A DNA stretch of 64,000 bases from JARIHD01 sp963815935 (GTDB lineage Bacteria; Patescibacteriota; Saccharimonadia; Saccharimonadales; UBA4665). The DNA is taken from positions 1 to 64,000 of the forward strand of contig CAWFIL010000008.1 of NCBI GenBank assembly GCA_963815935.1, in the 5' to 3' direction. The position numbers and the translations under genes are program-made. Below the pieces are notes generated by a model that had not been told where the DNA came from, searched no databases, and saw nothing but the letters and a program-made list of their open reading frames with translations. This document shows positions 22,736-30,370 of this stretch, in pieces (the first letter of the stretch is position 1; every line of letters starts with the position of its first letter).

Positions 22736-24907
22736 TTACAAATTGTCTATCTGACTACCTGGCCGAGGACCGGTCCCACGGCTCGGGCGCTGTGGGCGTG
22801 GTACACCACCAGTCGTACGAGGGCGTGGGGTCTCTGGGGATGCCTGTACGCTACGGCCATCGGGAGTCCGCTCTGGCTGTGGCTCGGGAGTGACGGGCGT
22901 CTGCGATTGGCCCTCTTCGGCACTAGGAAGTTCTGGTTCGGGAGGGAACATTGCATTCCAGCCTGCGCTTATCCCGTTACCCATCACACGGAAGGTTGCA
23001 CGTGTGGCGTTAGGACGGTCGTTGCGGTACGATACTCGACTCTTACCGGGCCACCAGCGCTTTGCGGTGTCCCAGGTACGCGTGTACCAAGGTAGTGCTG
23101 CGCGTGCCTGGTCGGCCTGCTCTTGAGGTGTTAGCGGACGCTCAGGGGCATCACCTAAACCACTGTCGACGCGGCCTATGCCGGCGTTATCAGGCATTGG
23201 CATAGCGGGGTCCATAGCACCCCCAAACGCGCGGCGACGTGGACGCGGAAAGCGTGGGATCTCTGGAGCGCGACGAGTATAGCCATCGTGGCCACCAGTC
23301 ACATCAGGTGCCTGTGGGGGCCATACCTGTCTATCGGGAGAAACAGGGGGCGTACCTACAGGGTTAGTCGCCTCATTCCTCATACGGTTTAAGCCGTAGT
23401 CAAAATATGCCTGGCGGTCTTCGTCGCTCAGCAGACCTAGTTGGTGGCGCCATTCATCGCGATCAGCGTCTTCCAGGGCAAATAGATCAGCGAAGCGACG
23501 TTCGCGCTCATCTGGGTCGGTATTGCTCTCAGAACTGAGGTCGGTTACGTTGAAAGGAAGTTCAGTGTCACCCTCCGGCGTTTGGGCCTTATTGATAATC
23601 TCAGAGTGAAGGCCGCGTAGGTTGTGCTCTTCGCGCTCGCCGCGATTCTCACCCATGACCTGGTGCAAACGCGCAAAGTATGCGCCGCGAGCTTCGTCGC
23701 TCATCTCACCCATTGCAGTCGTTGGCAGCAAACCAATTTCTTCGTCAGTTAGGCCATCGATTCCCTCAGCACGAACTCGAGAAACAAGCGCGTCACGAGC
23801 ATCACTGTCAGTATTCAACTGCTCTTGGGCACGAGCACGCAACTCAGCAAATGCTTGTGCTGCTTTTGCGGGGGTACTTACCAGGTGGTTAACGGCGCGA
23901 CGATCCTCGCGGCTTAGCCCATCAGGAAGTTGTGATGCGTCGCTTGCTCGGACAATCGCTTGCAAGCGGGCACGATCTTCCGCACTTAAGTAAAGTGAAG
24001 CCTGCGCTTCAGGCGTTGCCTCGGCCTCTGCGCGAGCGTTAGCAGCGATTGGGCTGTTGGCAGTCGCGTTTTTGTTGTGAAGACGATCTTGGAAGGCCTG
24101 CTTGTCTGCTTCGCGTGCAGCTTCTGCGGCTTGGCGGGCCTCTTCAGCACGAATAGATTCAATCGCATCGGCACCACCATTTGCGTTGATGTATGCCACA
24201 CGTTCATCGCCTGCCTTGTTGGCAGCTTCTTCGATCGATTCAGCGGCGGCTTTCTCGACCTGTGCACGCAAACCGGTGCGCATCATGCCCTTTGACTGTT
24301 CGCTTAAGTGGCTGTGCTTTTCGGCTATCATGCGTTCAACTTCTGCATCAACTTCTTCAGGGGCTGTAACCTTGCTCTGCTTTACTTCGCTGCGTACACG
24401 GTCGCGTTCAACGTCAAGCTTTGCCTGACGTGCAGCTTCCTCTGCCTGGCGGCGTTCGTCCTCTACGCGCTTGGCTTCAGTTTCCGCAGCAATGCGATCA
24501 GCTTCTTCTTGGGCTTCACGAGCCTTGCGGTCGTGGCGCTCCTGATTGCGGTCGGCACGGTCGGCGCGCAACTTATCGCGAGCGTCGGCACGTAGCGACT
24601 GGAGAGCAGCCTCAGCCTTTGCCGGGGTGGAACGAAAAGGAATCGTAGAACGACGGGCTTCGTCTGACGTACCCTCTGGGAGTTCAGCAGTACCCGCAGC
24701 CCTTGCAATCCCGCGGTAGAGTTCGCGCTCTGCGGCGCTCAGGCGGCCAGATTCTAATGCTTCGGCGTGGGCAGCGTCAACAATTGCCTGCTGCTCGGCA
24801 GCAGCGCGGTCGGCGACTTCTTTAGCAGCCATGTCGGCTTGCAGTTGGTCAAAAATTGGTGAGTCCATTTCTTGGCTCGGGTCTTGAATTGGGTTCTGTT
24901 GTTCCAT
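22736..24907 (-). CDS. large charged Ala/Glu/Arg-rich protein with internal duplication
   Basis: A 723-residue protein with no signal peptide or membrane helix. Residues ~20-470 are extremely rich in Ala, Glu, Arg and Asp with long predicted coiled-coil runs. Residues 56-113 and 307-364 are clear repeats (LSA(A/E)(E/D)R...LP(E/D)G...STPAKA...LRA(D/R)A). From ~520 the tail is Pro/Arg/Gly-rich and probably disordered, with one short segment GNGISAGWNAMFPPEPE. It is expressed from a promoter whose -10 region closely matches that of the 627-aa gene in the secretion locus. Function unknown; structural, scaffold or secreted roles are possible. Confidence 0.6.
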   Translation of the reverse strand: MEQQNPIQDPSQEMDSPIFDQLQADMAAKEVADRAAAEQQAIVDAAHAEALESGRLSAAERELYRGIARAAGTAELPEGTSDEARRSTIPFRSTPAKAEAALQSLRADARDKLRADRADRNQERHDRKAREAQEEADRIAAETEAKRVEDERRQAEEAARQAKLDVERDRVRSEVKQSKVTAPEEVDAEVERMIAEKHSHLSEQSKGMMRTGLRAQVEKAAAESIEEAANKAGDERVAYINANGGADAIESIRAEEARQAAEAAREADKQAFQDRLHNKNATANSPIAANARAEAEATPEAQASLYLSAEDRARLQAIVRASDASQLPDGLSREDRRAVNHLVSTPAKAAQAFAELRARAQEQLNTDSDARDALVSRVRAEGIDGLTDEEIGLLPTTAMGEMSDEARGAYFARLHQVMGENRGEREEHNLRGLHSEIINKAQTPEGDTELPFNVTDLSSESNTDPDERERRFADLFALEDADRDEWRHQLGLLSDEDRQAYFDYGLNRMRNEATNPVGTPPVSPDRQVWPPQAPDVTGGHDGYTRRAPEIPRFPRPRRRAFGGAMDPAMPMPDNAGIGRVDSGLGDAPERPLTPQEQADQARAALPWYTRTWDTAKRWWPGKSRVSYRNDRPNATRATFRVMGNGISAGWNAMFPPEPELPSAEEGQSQTPVTPEPQPERTPDGRSVQASPETPRPRTTGGVPRPQRPSRGTGPRPGSQIDNL

Positions 24908-24964
24908 AGTTGTTGCTCGTTTCCTTGTAGTTGCTCGTTTTTATTTTTGTGTTTTACTACCTAC

Positions 24965-24993
24965 ATTCAAGCATAAACGCTTCATTTTGTCAA
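24965..24993 (-). promoter_or_regulatory. promoter TTGACA-17-TTGAAT of the 723-aa gene
   Basis: Minus-strand TTGACA (24993-24988), 17-base spacer, TTGAAT (24970-24965). The block GTTTATGCTTGAAT is shared, with one change, by the promoter at 40923-40951. Confidence 0.7.
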
Positions 24994-25058
24994 CTACTAC
25001 CTACTATTTTTGTATATTTCGCTAATTGCTATTACTTAATAAATAACCGACTACATGC

Positions 25059-25064
25059 TATGCT
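25059..25064 (+). promoter_or_regulatory. extended -10 box (TGCTATGCT) for tsaD, leaderless
   Basis: TGC followed by TATGCT at 25059-25064, with 8 bases to the tsaD ATG. Confidence 0.5.
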
Positions 25065-25072
25065 AAACAGTA

Positions 25073-26134
25073 ATGAAAGTATTGGGTATTGAGTCGAGTT
25101 GTGACGAGACGGCCGCCTCTGTTGTTGAGGATGGCAAACACTTATTAAGTAACGTGGTTGCTAGCAGCATGGATCTGCACGCTAAGTATGGCGGGGTTAT
25201 CCCCGAGATAGCTGCACGCAGTCACATCGAGGCTATCTTGCCTGTCGTCTCCCAAGCACTCAGTGACGCACAGTGTGACTGGGACGACATTGATGCGATT
25301 GCAGTAACGTACGGTGCCGGCCTACTCGGCAGTCTGCTGATCGGCGTATTAACTGCGCGGACGCTGGCAATAGCCAAAAACAAACCCTTGTATGCGGTCA
25401 ACCACGTCGAGGGTCACATTTATGCCAACTTTCTGACCAAGACCTCCCTTGAGAACTACAAGTTGCCCACCAAGCAACCCGAGTTCCCGATGCTAGGAGT
25501 CATTGTCAGTGGCGGCCATAGCCAGCTTGTCCTATGGAAAAGCCACTTCGATTACATGCTACTCGGCCAAACGCATGACGATGCCATTGGTGAGGCCTTT
25601 GATAAGGTGGCCAAAATCATCGGGCTCCCCTACCCTGGCGGCATCAATGTCTCCCGCAAAGCAGAAGAGGGTGACCCCAAGGCCTACCACCTCCCCAAGG
25701 CGCAGCTTCAGGGCAAATATGATTTTAGCTTCTCGGGCGTTAAGACGGCTGTCCTGCGGCTCGCACAAGAACTAGTCGGCAAAGACTACTCCCTGCCCTC
25801 TTTCGAGCTTCCTGGGATGCTTAGCGACCGCCAGAAAGCCGACATAGCCGCTAGCTTTCAGCGTGTGGCCTGTGAAACAATCGTCGACAAGGTATTGCTT
25901 GCATATGATGAGTTCCAGCCCAAAAGCGTCGTCATTGGTGGCGGTGTCGCTGCCAATACCGAGCTTCGCCGACAACTCGCCGACAGGCTACCGATACCCA
26001 TCGAATATACAGATATGAAACTCTGCGGTGACAATGGTGCAATGATTGCAGCGCTCGGTTGTTACCATCTCTCAGAGAACCGTCCTACCGCCGATCCTAT
26101 GAGTCTCGAGGTCAAGCCGAATCTTTCGATGTAA
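25073..26134 (+). CDS. tsaD: tRNA N6-threonylcarbamoyladenosine transferase TsaD
   Basis: A 353-residue ASKHA-fold enzyme that makes t6A37 in ANN-decoding tRNAs. N-terminal VLGIESSCDETAASVV, metal-binding HVEGHIYANFL, VSGGHSQLVL, DDAIGEAFDKVAKIIGLPYPGG, FSFSGVKTAVLR and the late VVIGGGVAANTELRRQL and CGDNGAMIA are all family signatures. The two His of HVEGH coordinate iron/zinc. Full length. It is divergent from the 723-aa gene. Confidence 0.97.
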   Translation: MKVLGIESSCDETAASVVEDGKHLLSNVVASSMDLHAKYGGVIPEIAARSHIEAILPVVSQALSDAQCDWDDIDAIAVTYGAGLLGSLLIGVLTARTLAIAKNKPLYAVNHVEGHIYANFLTKTSLENYKLPTKQPEFPMLGVIVSGGHSQLVLWKSHFDYMLLGQTHDDAIGEAFDKVAKIIGLPYPGGINVSRKAEEGDPKAYHLPKAQLQGKYDFSFSGVKTAVLRLAQELVGKDYSLPSFELPGMLSDRQKADIAASFQRVACETIVDKVLLAYDEFQPKSVVIGGGVAANTELRRQLADRLPIPIEYTDMKLCGDNGAMIAALGCYHLSENRPTADPMSLEVKPNLSM

Positions 26135-26350
26135 CCACTCCCCTAGCCTATCGCGAACGCATTAGGACATCGCATAAATGTCTTGCAAGATCAGGCAGTC
26201 TGTCCTACTCTGCTTACGTCAAAAACAAAAACCGCAATCTACGCCTGTTGTGCATCCGTCATTTGTACGCTGCCATGGACAAAAAGCAAACTTATTTTGA
26301 CGAGGAAGTTTTGTAGGGTTTTCACACGAAAGCCTTGTTTGCATTGGCAC

Positions 26351-26364
26351 GTTTCACGTGAATC
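26351..26364. promoter_or_regulatory. parS-like palindrome GTTTCACGTGAATC
   Basis: The ParB-binding consensus is tGTTTCACGTGAAACa. Here 13 of the central 14 bases match, with one A-to-T change. It is intergenic and about 31 kb from dnaA, within the usual origin-proximal range. No parA or parB lies in the window. Confidence 0.5.
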
Positions 26365-26398
26365 TAAAACAGAGGTGGAAAAAGCGGCCCAACAGTGG

Positions 26399-26404
26399 TA
26401 TGCT
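26399..26404 (+). promoter_or_regulatory. extended -10 box (TGGTATGCT) for valS
   Basis: TATGCT preceded by TGG, about 34 bases before the valS ATG; the short leader carries an AAGGGAC ribosome binding site. Confidence 0.45.
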
Positions 26405-26438
26405 GGTATCTGTTAATTAATCTAATAAGGGACGACAT

Positions 26439-28100
26439 ATGAAGTTACCGAAAGTATACGAGCCGGCAGCCTACGAGGCCGACATATACGCTCTTTGGGA
26501 GAAATCCCAAGCCTTCCAGCCACGTAAAGCAGGGAAGAGCTATACCGTCGTCGTCCCACCACCTAACGCCAATGGCAATCTACACTTGGGGCACGCCATC
26601 ACACTAGGCTTGCAGGATATTGCCGTACGCTATCACCGCTTGCGTGAAGAGAGCGCTCTCTTATTGCCCGGCGCCGACCATGCAGGATTCGAAACCCAAG
26701 CAGTATACGAAAAGCACTTAGCCAAAGAAGGGAAGAGCCGGTTCGATTTCACGCGCGAACAGCTCTATGCTGACATCTGGGAGTTCGTCGCCCAGAACCG
26801 AGCCAACTTCGAGGGTCAATTCCGACGCCTCGGTGCGGGAGTGGATTGGTCGCGCTACACATTTACGCTCGACGAAAAGATCGTAAAGCGTGCCTATGCA
26901 ACCTTCAAAAAGATGTGGGACGAAGGGCTCATTTACAGGGGTGAACGTCTTGTAAATTACTGCACGTTTCATCGCACTGGTTTTGCCGACATCGAAGTAG
27001 ACTACAAAGAAGCTAAAACACCGCTGTACTACATGAAGTACGGTCCATTTACGTTAGCCACCACTCGTCCAGAGACTAAATTTGGAGACACTGCCGTTGC
27101 TGTCCACCCCGACGATGAGCGTTATAGCGAATGGGTAGGGAAGACCGTGACAGTCGAAGGCGTCAACGGACCATTTGAGGTTCGGGTTATTGCCGATGAG
27201 ATGGTCGACCCCAAATTTGGTACCGGCGCCGTTAAGATCACACCAGCGCACTCCTTTGACGACTGGGAAGCTGCTCAGCGCCACAACCTGTCCGCCGTTA
27301 GGGTCATCAATCACGACGGCACTATGAATCACAAGGCAGGCCGTTTTGAGGGTATGACCATCATGGAAGCCCGCAGGGCCGTCGTAGCCGCGCTTGAAGA
27401 AAAAGACCTACTGGTTAAGGTTGATAACGACTACGTAAACCGTGTTGGCCACTGCTATAAGTGCGATACCATTATCGAACCTATGCTCATGGAACAGTGG
27501 TTTGTTGATATGAAGCCACTGGCCAATCGTGCCAAGCAGTCCATCGAGGCAGGGGAGATTACCTTCTACCCGGAGCGCAAGCGCGACCAACTAGTAACCT
27601 ACCTAGACAACCTTCGTGACTGGAATATCTCGCGCCAAATTGCTTGGGGTATTCCTATCCCAGCCTTCCAGAACGTCGACGACACCGACGATTGGATCTA
27701 CGATGAACGCACCGATCAGGAGATCATCGAGATTAACGGCAAGACCTACCGCCGCGATCCAGATGTATTTGACACCTGGTTTAGTAGCAGCTCGTGGCCG
27801 TACGCCACACTCGACTACCCAGACGGCAAGGACTTTAAGCAACACTACCCGCTCAGTCTCATGGAAACCGGCTTTGACATTCTGTACCCGTGGGTATCCC
27901 GCATGATAATGCTCGGTCTGTATGTCACGGATGAGGTGCCGTTCAAGACCGTCTACTTGCATGGCCTCATCCTCGACGAACACGGCCAGAAGATGAGCAA
28001 AAGTAAGGGTAACGTCATCAACCCCATGGAAATTGTCGACGAGTACGGCTCCGACGCACTACGCATGGGCATTATTTCCGGTCAGACGCCCGGGGAATAA
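26439..28100 (+). CDS. valS: valyl-tRNA synthetase, N-terminal catalytic portion (frameshifted gene)
   Basis: A 553-residue reading frame covering the catalytic and editing domains of ValRS: HIGH-type motif NGNLHLGHAITLG (about residue 45-57), editing domain with TTRPETKFGDTAVAVHPDD, WGIPIPAF, DVFDTWFSSSSWP, and KMSKS motif GQKMSKSKGNVINP. The frame ends at a TAA (28098-28100) just after GIISGQTPGE, far short of the anticodon-binding domain, which continues in the +1 frame. One extra base in the CCCGGGG run at 28089-28095 explains the break. A good AAGGGAC ribosome binding site precedes the ATG. Confidence 0.93.
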   Translation: MKLPKVYEPAAYEADIYALWEKSQAFQPRKAGKSYTVVVPPPNANGNLHLGHAITLGLQDIAVRYHRLREESALLLPGADHAGFETQAVYEKHLAKEGKSRFDFTREQLYADIWEFVAQNRANFEGQFRRLGAGVDWSRYTFTLDEKIVKRAYATFKKMWDEGLIYRGERLVNYCTFHRTGFADIEVDYKEAKTPLYYMKYGPFTLATTRPETKFGDTAVAVHPDDERYSEWVGKTVTVEGVNGPFEVRVIADEMVDPKFGTGAVKITPAHSFDDWEAAQRHNLSAVRVINHDGTMNHKAGRFEGMTIMEARRAVVAALEEKDLLVKVDNDYVNRVGHCYKCDTIIEPMLMEQWFVDMKPLANRAKQSIEAGEITFYPERKRDQLVTYLDNLRDWNISRQIAWGIPIPAFQNVDDTDDWIYDERTDQEIIEINGKTYRRDPDVFDTWFSSSSWPYATLDYPDGKDFKQHYPLSLMETGFDILYPWVSRMIMLGLYVTDEVPFKTVYLHGLILDEHGQKMSKSKGNVINPMEIVDEYGSDALRMGIISGQTPGE

Positions 28101-28980
28101 TCAACCCTTTGGGTTGCCCAAGGTGGTAAGTGCTCGCAACTTTGCCAACAAGCTCTGGAATATTGCACGCTACGTAGAAGATAAAGTAGGCAATAAGAAG
28201 CTTGGCGCCGTTGAAGCACATACTGATGTTGATCATTGGTTGTTGAACAAATTACAACATACCACAACTGCAATTGCGGATGACATCGAGTCGTATCATT
28301 TTGCCGAAGCATACGATCGCCTGTACCACTTCGTATGGGATGATTTTGCCGACTGGTATATTGAGGCATCCAAAGCAGCCGAGAATCTACCGCTACTCGC
28401 TCATGCTTTACAGGCAACCCTGACTATTGCACACCCATTCGCACCGTTCGTAACCGAAACCATATGGCAAACACTCGCCTGGGATAAAGATACGCTGCTA
28501 GCAACTAGCACTTGGCCGATAGTCGGCGACAGCAATAAGGCGCGTAGCTCTGCGTTTGAGCAGACCAAAGAGTTGATCACAGAGGTTAGGGCGATTCTCA
28601 AAAACCTTGGTCTCAAGGATGCCCAGCTCGAGTATGCACCCGCGCCCGCACTCGAGGCCAACGCCGAAGTCGTTAAGCGTATGGCACATCTAACCGATCT
28701 CCGGTCCACAGAGAGCTCCAATGGCCTGCATCTAACGCAAAGTAGTATTAAAGCTTGGTTGGCGATCGAACCAAATGTCGCCAGACGGTACACGGACAAG
28801 CTCGAAGAATCGCGCAAAGCAGAAAGCGAAACAGTATCGCGCCTAGCTGCACGACTCAACAATAAGAGTTATGTTGATAATGCGCCCCAGAAGATCGTCG
28901 AACAAACGCACGAGCAGTTGCGAGAAGCCGAGTCCAAGCTGAAGGCAATTAAGGCTGAGATTCTCCGCTACACAGCTTAA
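28033..28980 (+). CDS. valS: valyl-tRNA synthetase, C-terminal portion (continues valS in the +1 frame)
   Basis: The meaningful part starts near 28096 with NNQPFGLPKVVSARNFANKLWNIARYVED, the anticodon-binding domain of ValRS, then AHALQATLTIAHPFAPFVTETIWQTLA and a C-terminal coiled coil (LEESRKAESETVSRLAARLNNKSYVDNAPQKIVEQ..) that binds tRNA. The 60 or so bases before 28096 read in this frame are not homologous, so the start given is arbitrary. Combined with the upstream frame the product would be about 846 residues, normal for ValRS. Confidence 0.9.
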   Translation: MSTSTAPTHYAWALFPVRRPGNNQPFGLPKVVSARNFANKLWNIARYVEDKVGNKKLGAVEAHTDVDHWLLNKLQHTTTAIADDIESYHFAEAYDRLYHFVWDDFADWYIEASKAAENLPLLAHALQATLTIAHPFAPFVTETIWQTLAWDKDTLLATSTWPIVGDSNKARSSAFEQTKELITEVRAILKNLGLKDAQLEYAPAPALEANAEVVKRMAHLTDLRSTESSNGLHLTQSSIKAWLAIEPNVARRYTDKLEESRKAESETVSRLAARLNNKSYVDNAPQKIVEQTHEQLREAESKLKAIKAEILRYTA

Positions 28981-28985
28981 TCTCA

Positions 28986-29008
28986 TAATTGCAAATCTGT
29001 CGCAATTA
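28986..29008. promoter_or_regulatory. inverted-repeat operator upstream of the Fur-family gene
   Basis: TAATTGC, nine bases, GCAATTA: a perfect 7-base inverted repeat ending 4 bases before the -10 box of the fur-like gene. Position suggests autoregulation. Confidence 0.5.
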
Positions 29009-29012
29009 ATGC

Positions 29013-29018
29013 TATAGT
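29013..29018 (+). promoter_or_regulatory. extended -10 box (TGCTATAGT) for the Fur-family gene, leaderless
   Basis: TATAGT preceded by TGC, 6 bases before the ATG at 29025. Confidence 0.6.
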
Positions 29019-29024
29019 CATGGT

Positions 29025-29453
29025 ATGTCTTCGCCAAGCGAAACGTTCACAAGAATACTGAAGTCACATGGGCAGAGTGTCACCAAGCCACGAATGGCCG
29101 TTTTTGAGGCACTCCAAAACCAGGAACCACTTAGTATGCATGATCTAGCGCGACGGGTGAGTGGGATCGACCGTGCAAGCGTCTATCGCGCCGTCAGCCT
29201 GTTCGAGGAACTAGGTGTTGTACAACGACTAAATACAGGGTGGAAGTACAAAATTGAGCTTACAGATATCTTTACTGGACATCATCATCACCTGTCGTGC
29301 ACACGATGCGGAAAGACGATTGCCTTGCATGAGCTTGGCCTGGAGCAAAACATTGCAGCGCTGGCCGGAGAGCACAACTTCAAGGTAACTTCACACCAGA
29401 TCGAAATACAGGGCCTGTGCCCTGAATGTCAGGTACTGGAGGCGCCTAACTAG
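29025..29453 (+). CDS. fur: Fur/Zur/PerR-family metal-responsive regulator
   Basis: A 142-residue regulator: winged helix (KSHGQSVTKPRMAVFEAL, SIDRASVYRAVSLFEELGVVQRL), His cluster TGHHHHLSCTRCGK containing the regulatory and structural metal residues, and a second CPEC pair at the C-terminus for structural zinc. It would repress metal or stress genes. The 7-base inverted repeat upstream of its own promoter is a candidate binding site. Whether it senses iron, zinc or peroxide cannot be told. Its last 8 bases overlap the convergent HTH-HAD gene. Confidence 0.9.
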   Translation: MSSPSETFTRILKSHGQSVTKPRMAVFEALQNQEPLSMHDLARRVSGIDRASVYRAVSLFEELGVVQRLNTGWKYKIELTDIFTGHHHHLSCTRCGKTIALHELGLEQNIAALAGEHNFKVTSHQIEIQGLCPECQVLEAPN

Positions 29454-30291
29454 CGAGCTCAAGCGCGTCGCGGATACGTCGGATAGACTCATCTGGGCGG
29501 TAGTCATCAAACCACAGCACGTGCCAACCGTGTTTTTCGGCTGCCATGAGATTCGTCCGAGCATCATCCACTAGCAATATCTCTGAAGGTTTGTAGCCCG
29601 TCTTTTGTGTGGCAATCTCATAGATCTTTGCCTCAGGCTTAATAGCCTGGACCTCGGAGGAATCGACTATAACGTCGTAGCGCACGTTTGGCAGAATACC
29701 TTGTTTACGCATAGTCTCTACGAAACCGGGCATTATGTTAGTCAACAGGCCAACTTGGTAGTTCTCGCTCGCCCAACGGACAACGTCGTGCATTTCTTCT
29801 ATGGGCTCGATTGCCTCTAGATAATACTCAAGCCAATTGAGCCTGTCTATGTCAAGCGCCTTGGCGAATGCGACGTTGAAATCGTCCATGCTCATGTCGC
29901 CACGGCATACCGCATCGTTGTAATGCCAAAAGGTTGTCTCGATAATATCGGCAGATGCGCCGCTCACCTCTGCCAGTCGGGTAAATGCCCGGTGGTAAAA
30001 ACGCACCAAGCAACCATTGATATCAAAGAAAACGAAGCCGACCCCGCTTCTGGAGCGCCCTTTCTTGGAGTGCTTGGCATCGCCGCCCATTAGCTCGTCC
30101 AAGCTAACACGTAGAGCCTGAGCAATACTCTGAATCGTAAAGATAGACGGGGACTTAATTGCCCCCCGCTCAATTTTGGTAAGCGTAGAGTAGCTCAAAC
30201 TAGCCTTATGACACAATGCCTGCTGCGTTAAGCCTGCGTCCACCCGCATAGCCTGCAGGCGGCGTCCCAACCCCTTTTCATCCATAGCCAT
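29446..30291 (-). CDS. XRE-type HTH fused to HAD-family hydrolase domain
   Basis: A 281-residue fusion. Residues ~8-66 form a Cro/CI-type helix-turn-helix (RLQAMRVDAGLTQQALCHKA, SYSTLTKIERG, IAQALRVSLDELM). After a basic linker residues ~85-281 form a HAD domain: motif I FFDINGCLV (Asp90, but Asn92 where the general acid Asp normally is), motif II Thr in LLTN, motif III Lys in IKPEAKIYE and motif IV LLVDDARTN. The cap is helical. A DNA-binding regulator using a HAD fold as a ligand or phospho-sugar sensor is plausible. An ATG two codons downstream (30285) fits the upstream -10-like TAGTAT better. Confidence 0.85.
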   Translation of the reverse strand: MAMDEKGLGRRLQAMRVDAGLTQQALCHKASLSYSTLTKIERGAIKSPSIFTIQSIAQALRVSLDELMGGDAKHSKKGRSRSGVGFVFFDINGCLVRFYHRAFTRLAEVSGASADIIETTFWHYNDAVCRGDMSMDDFNVAFAKALDIDRLNWLEYYLEAIEPIEEMHDVVRWASENYQVGLLTNIMPGFVETMRKQGILPNVRYDVIVDSSEVQAIKPEAKIYEIATQKTGYKPSEILLVDDARTNLMAAEKHGWHVLWFDDYRPDESIRRIRDALELAS

Positions 30292-30296
30292 ATGAT

Positions 30297-30343
30297 ACTA
30301 GTCGGAGACCAAAATGGCAAACAACTAGTAACAAACGGCCATT
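30297..30343. promoter_or_regulatory. candidate operators between the HTH-HAD gene and a membrane-protein gene
   Basis: Two ACTAGT palindromes at 30297-30302 and 30324-30329 (27 bases apart), the second enclosed by AATGGC (30313-30318) and GCCATT (30338-30343). They lie in the divergent spacer and could bind the XRE domain. The link is inferred from position only. Confidence 0.3.
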
Positions 30344-30358
30344 GCCTACGGTATGCGT

Positions 30359-30364
30359 TACAAT
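30359..30364 (+). promoter_or_regulatory. -10 box (TACAAT), leaderless, for the membrane protein gene
   Basis: TACAAT with 6 bases to the ATG at 30371; this supports that start over the in-frame ATG at 30353, which lies upstream of the box. Confidence 0.5.
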
Positions 30365-30370
30365 ACATAT

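Larger units (their letters stand above)
26135..26438. other. 304-base intergenic region upstream of valS
   Basis: No gene is visible here. It contains a near-perfect parS-like palindrome (26351-26364) and an extended -10 (TGGTATGCT ending at 26404) close to valS. I see no convincing structured RNA. Confidence 0.6.

Noticed and set aside
26059..26416. Small open frames in the tsaD-valS spacer
   Set aside because: They have no ribosome binding site or codon-like pattern and overlap the parS-like site; they read as chance frames.
26371..26420. T-box riboswitch upstream of valS (AGAGGTGG...AGCGG looks somewhat like the T-box core)
   Set aside because: The core is poorly matched, and an extended -10 box (TGGTATGCT) lies downstream of it, so the motif would not be in the valS mRNA.
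28033..28100. A separate gene starting at 28033 (MSTSTAPTHYAW)
   Set aside because: The first 60 or so bases have no similarity to ValRS and are simply the other frame of the catalytic domain; homology starts at 28096.
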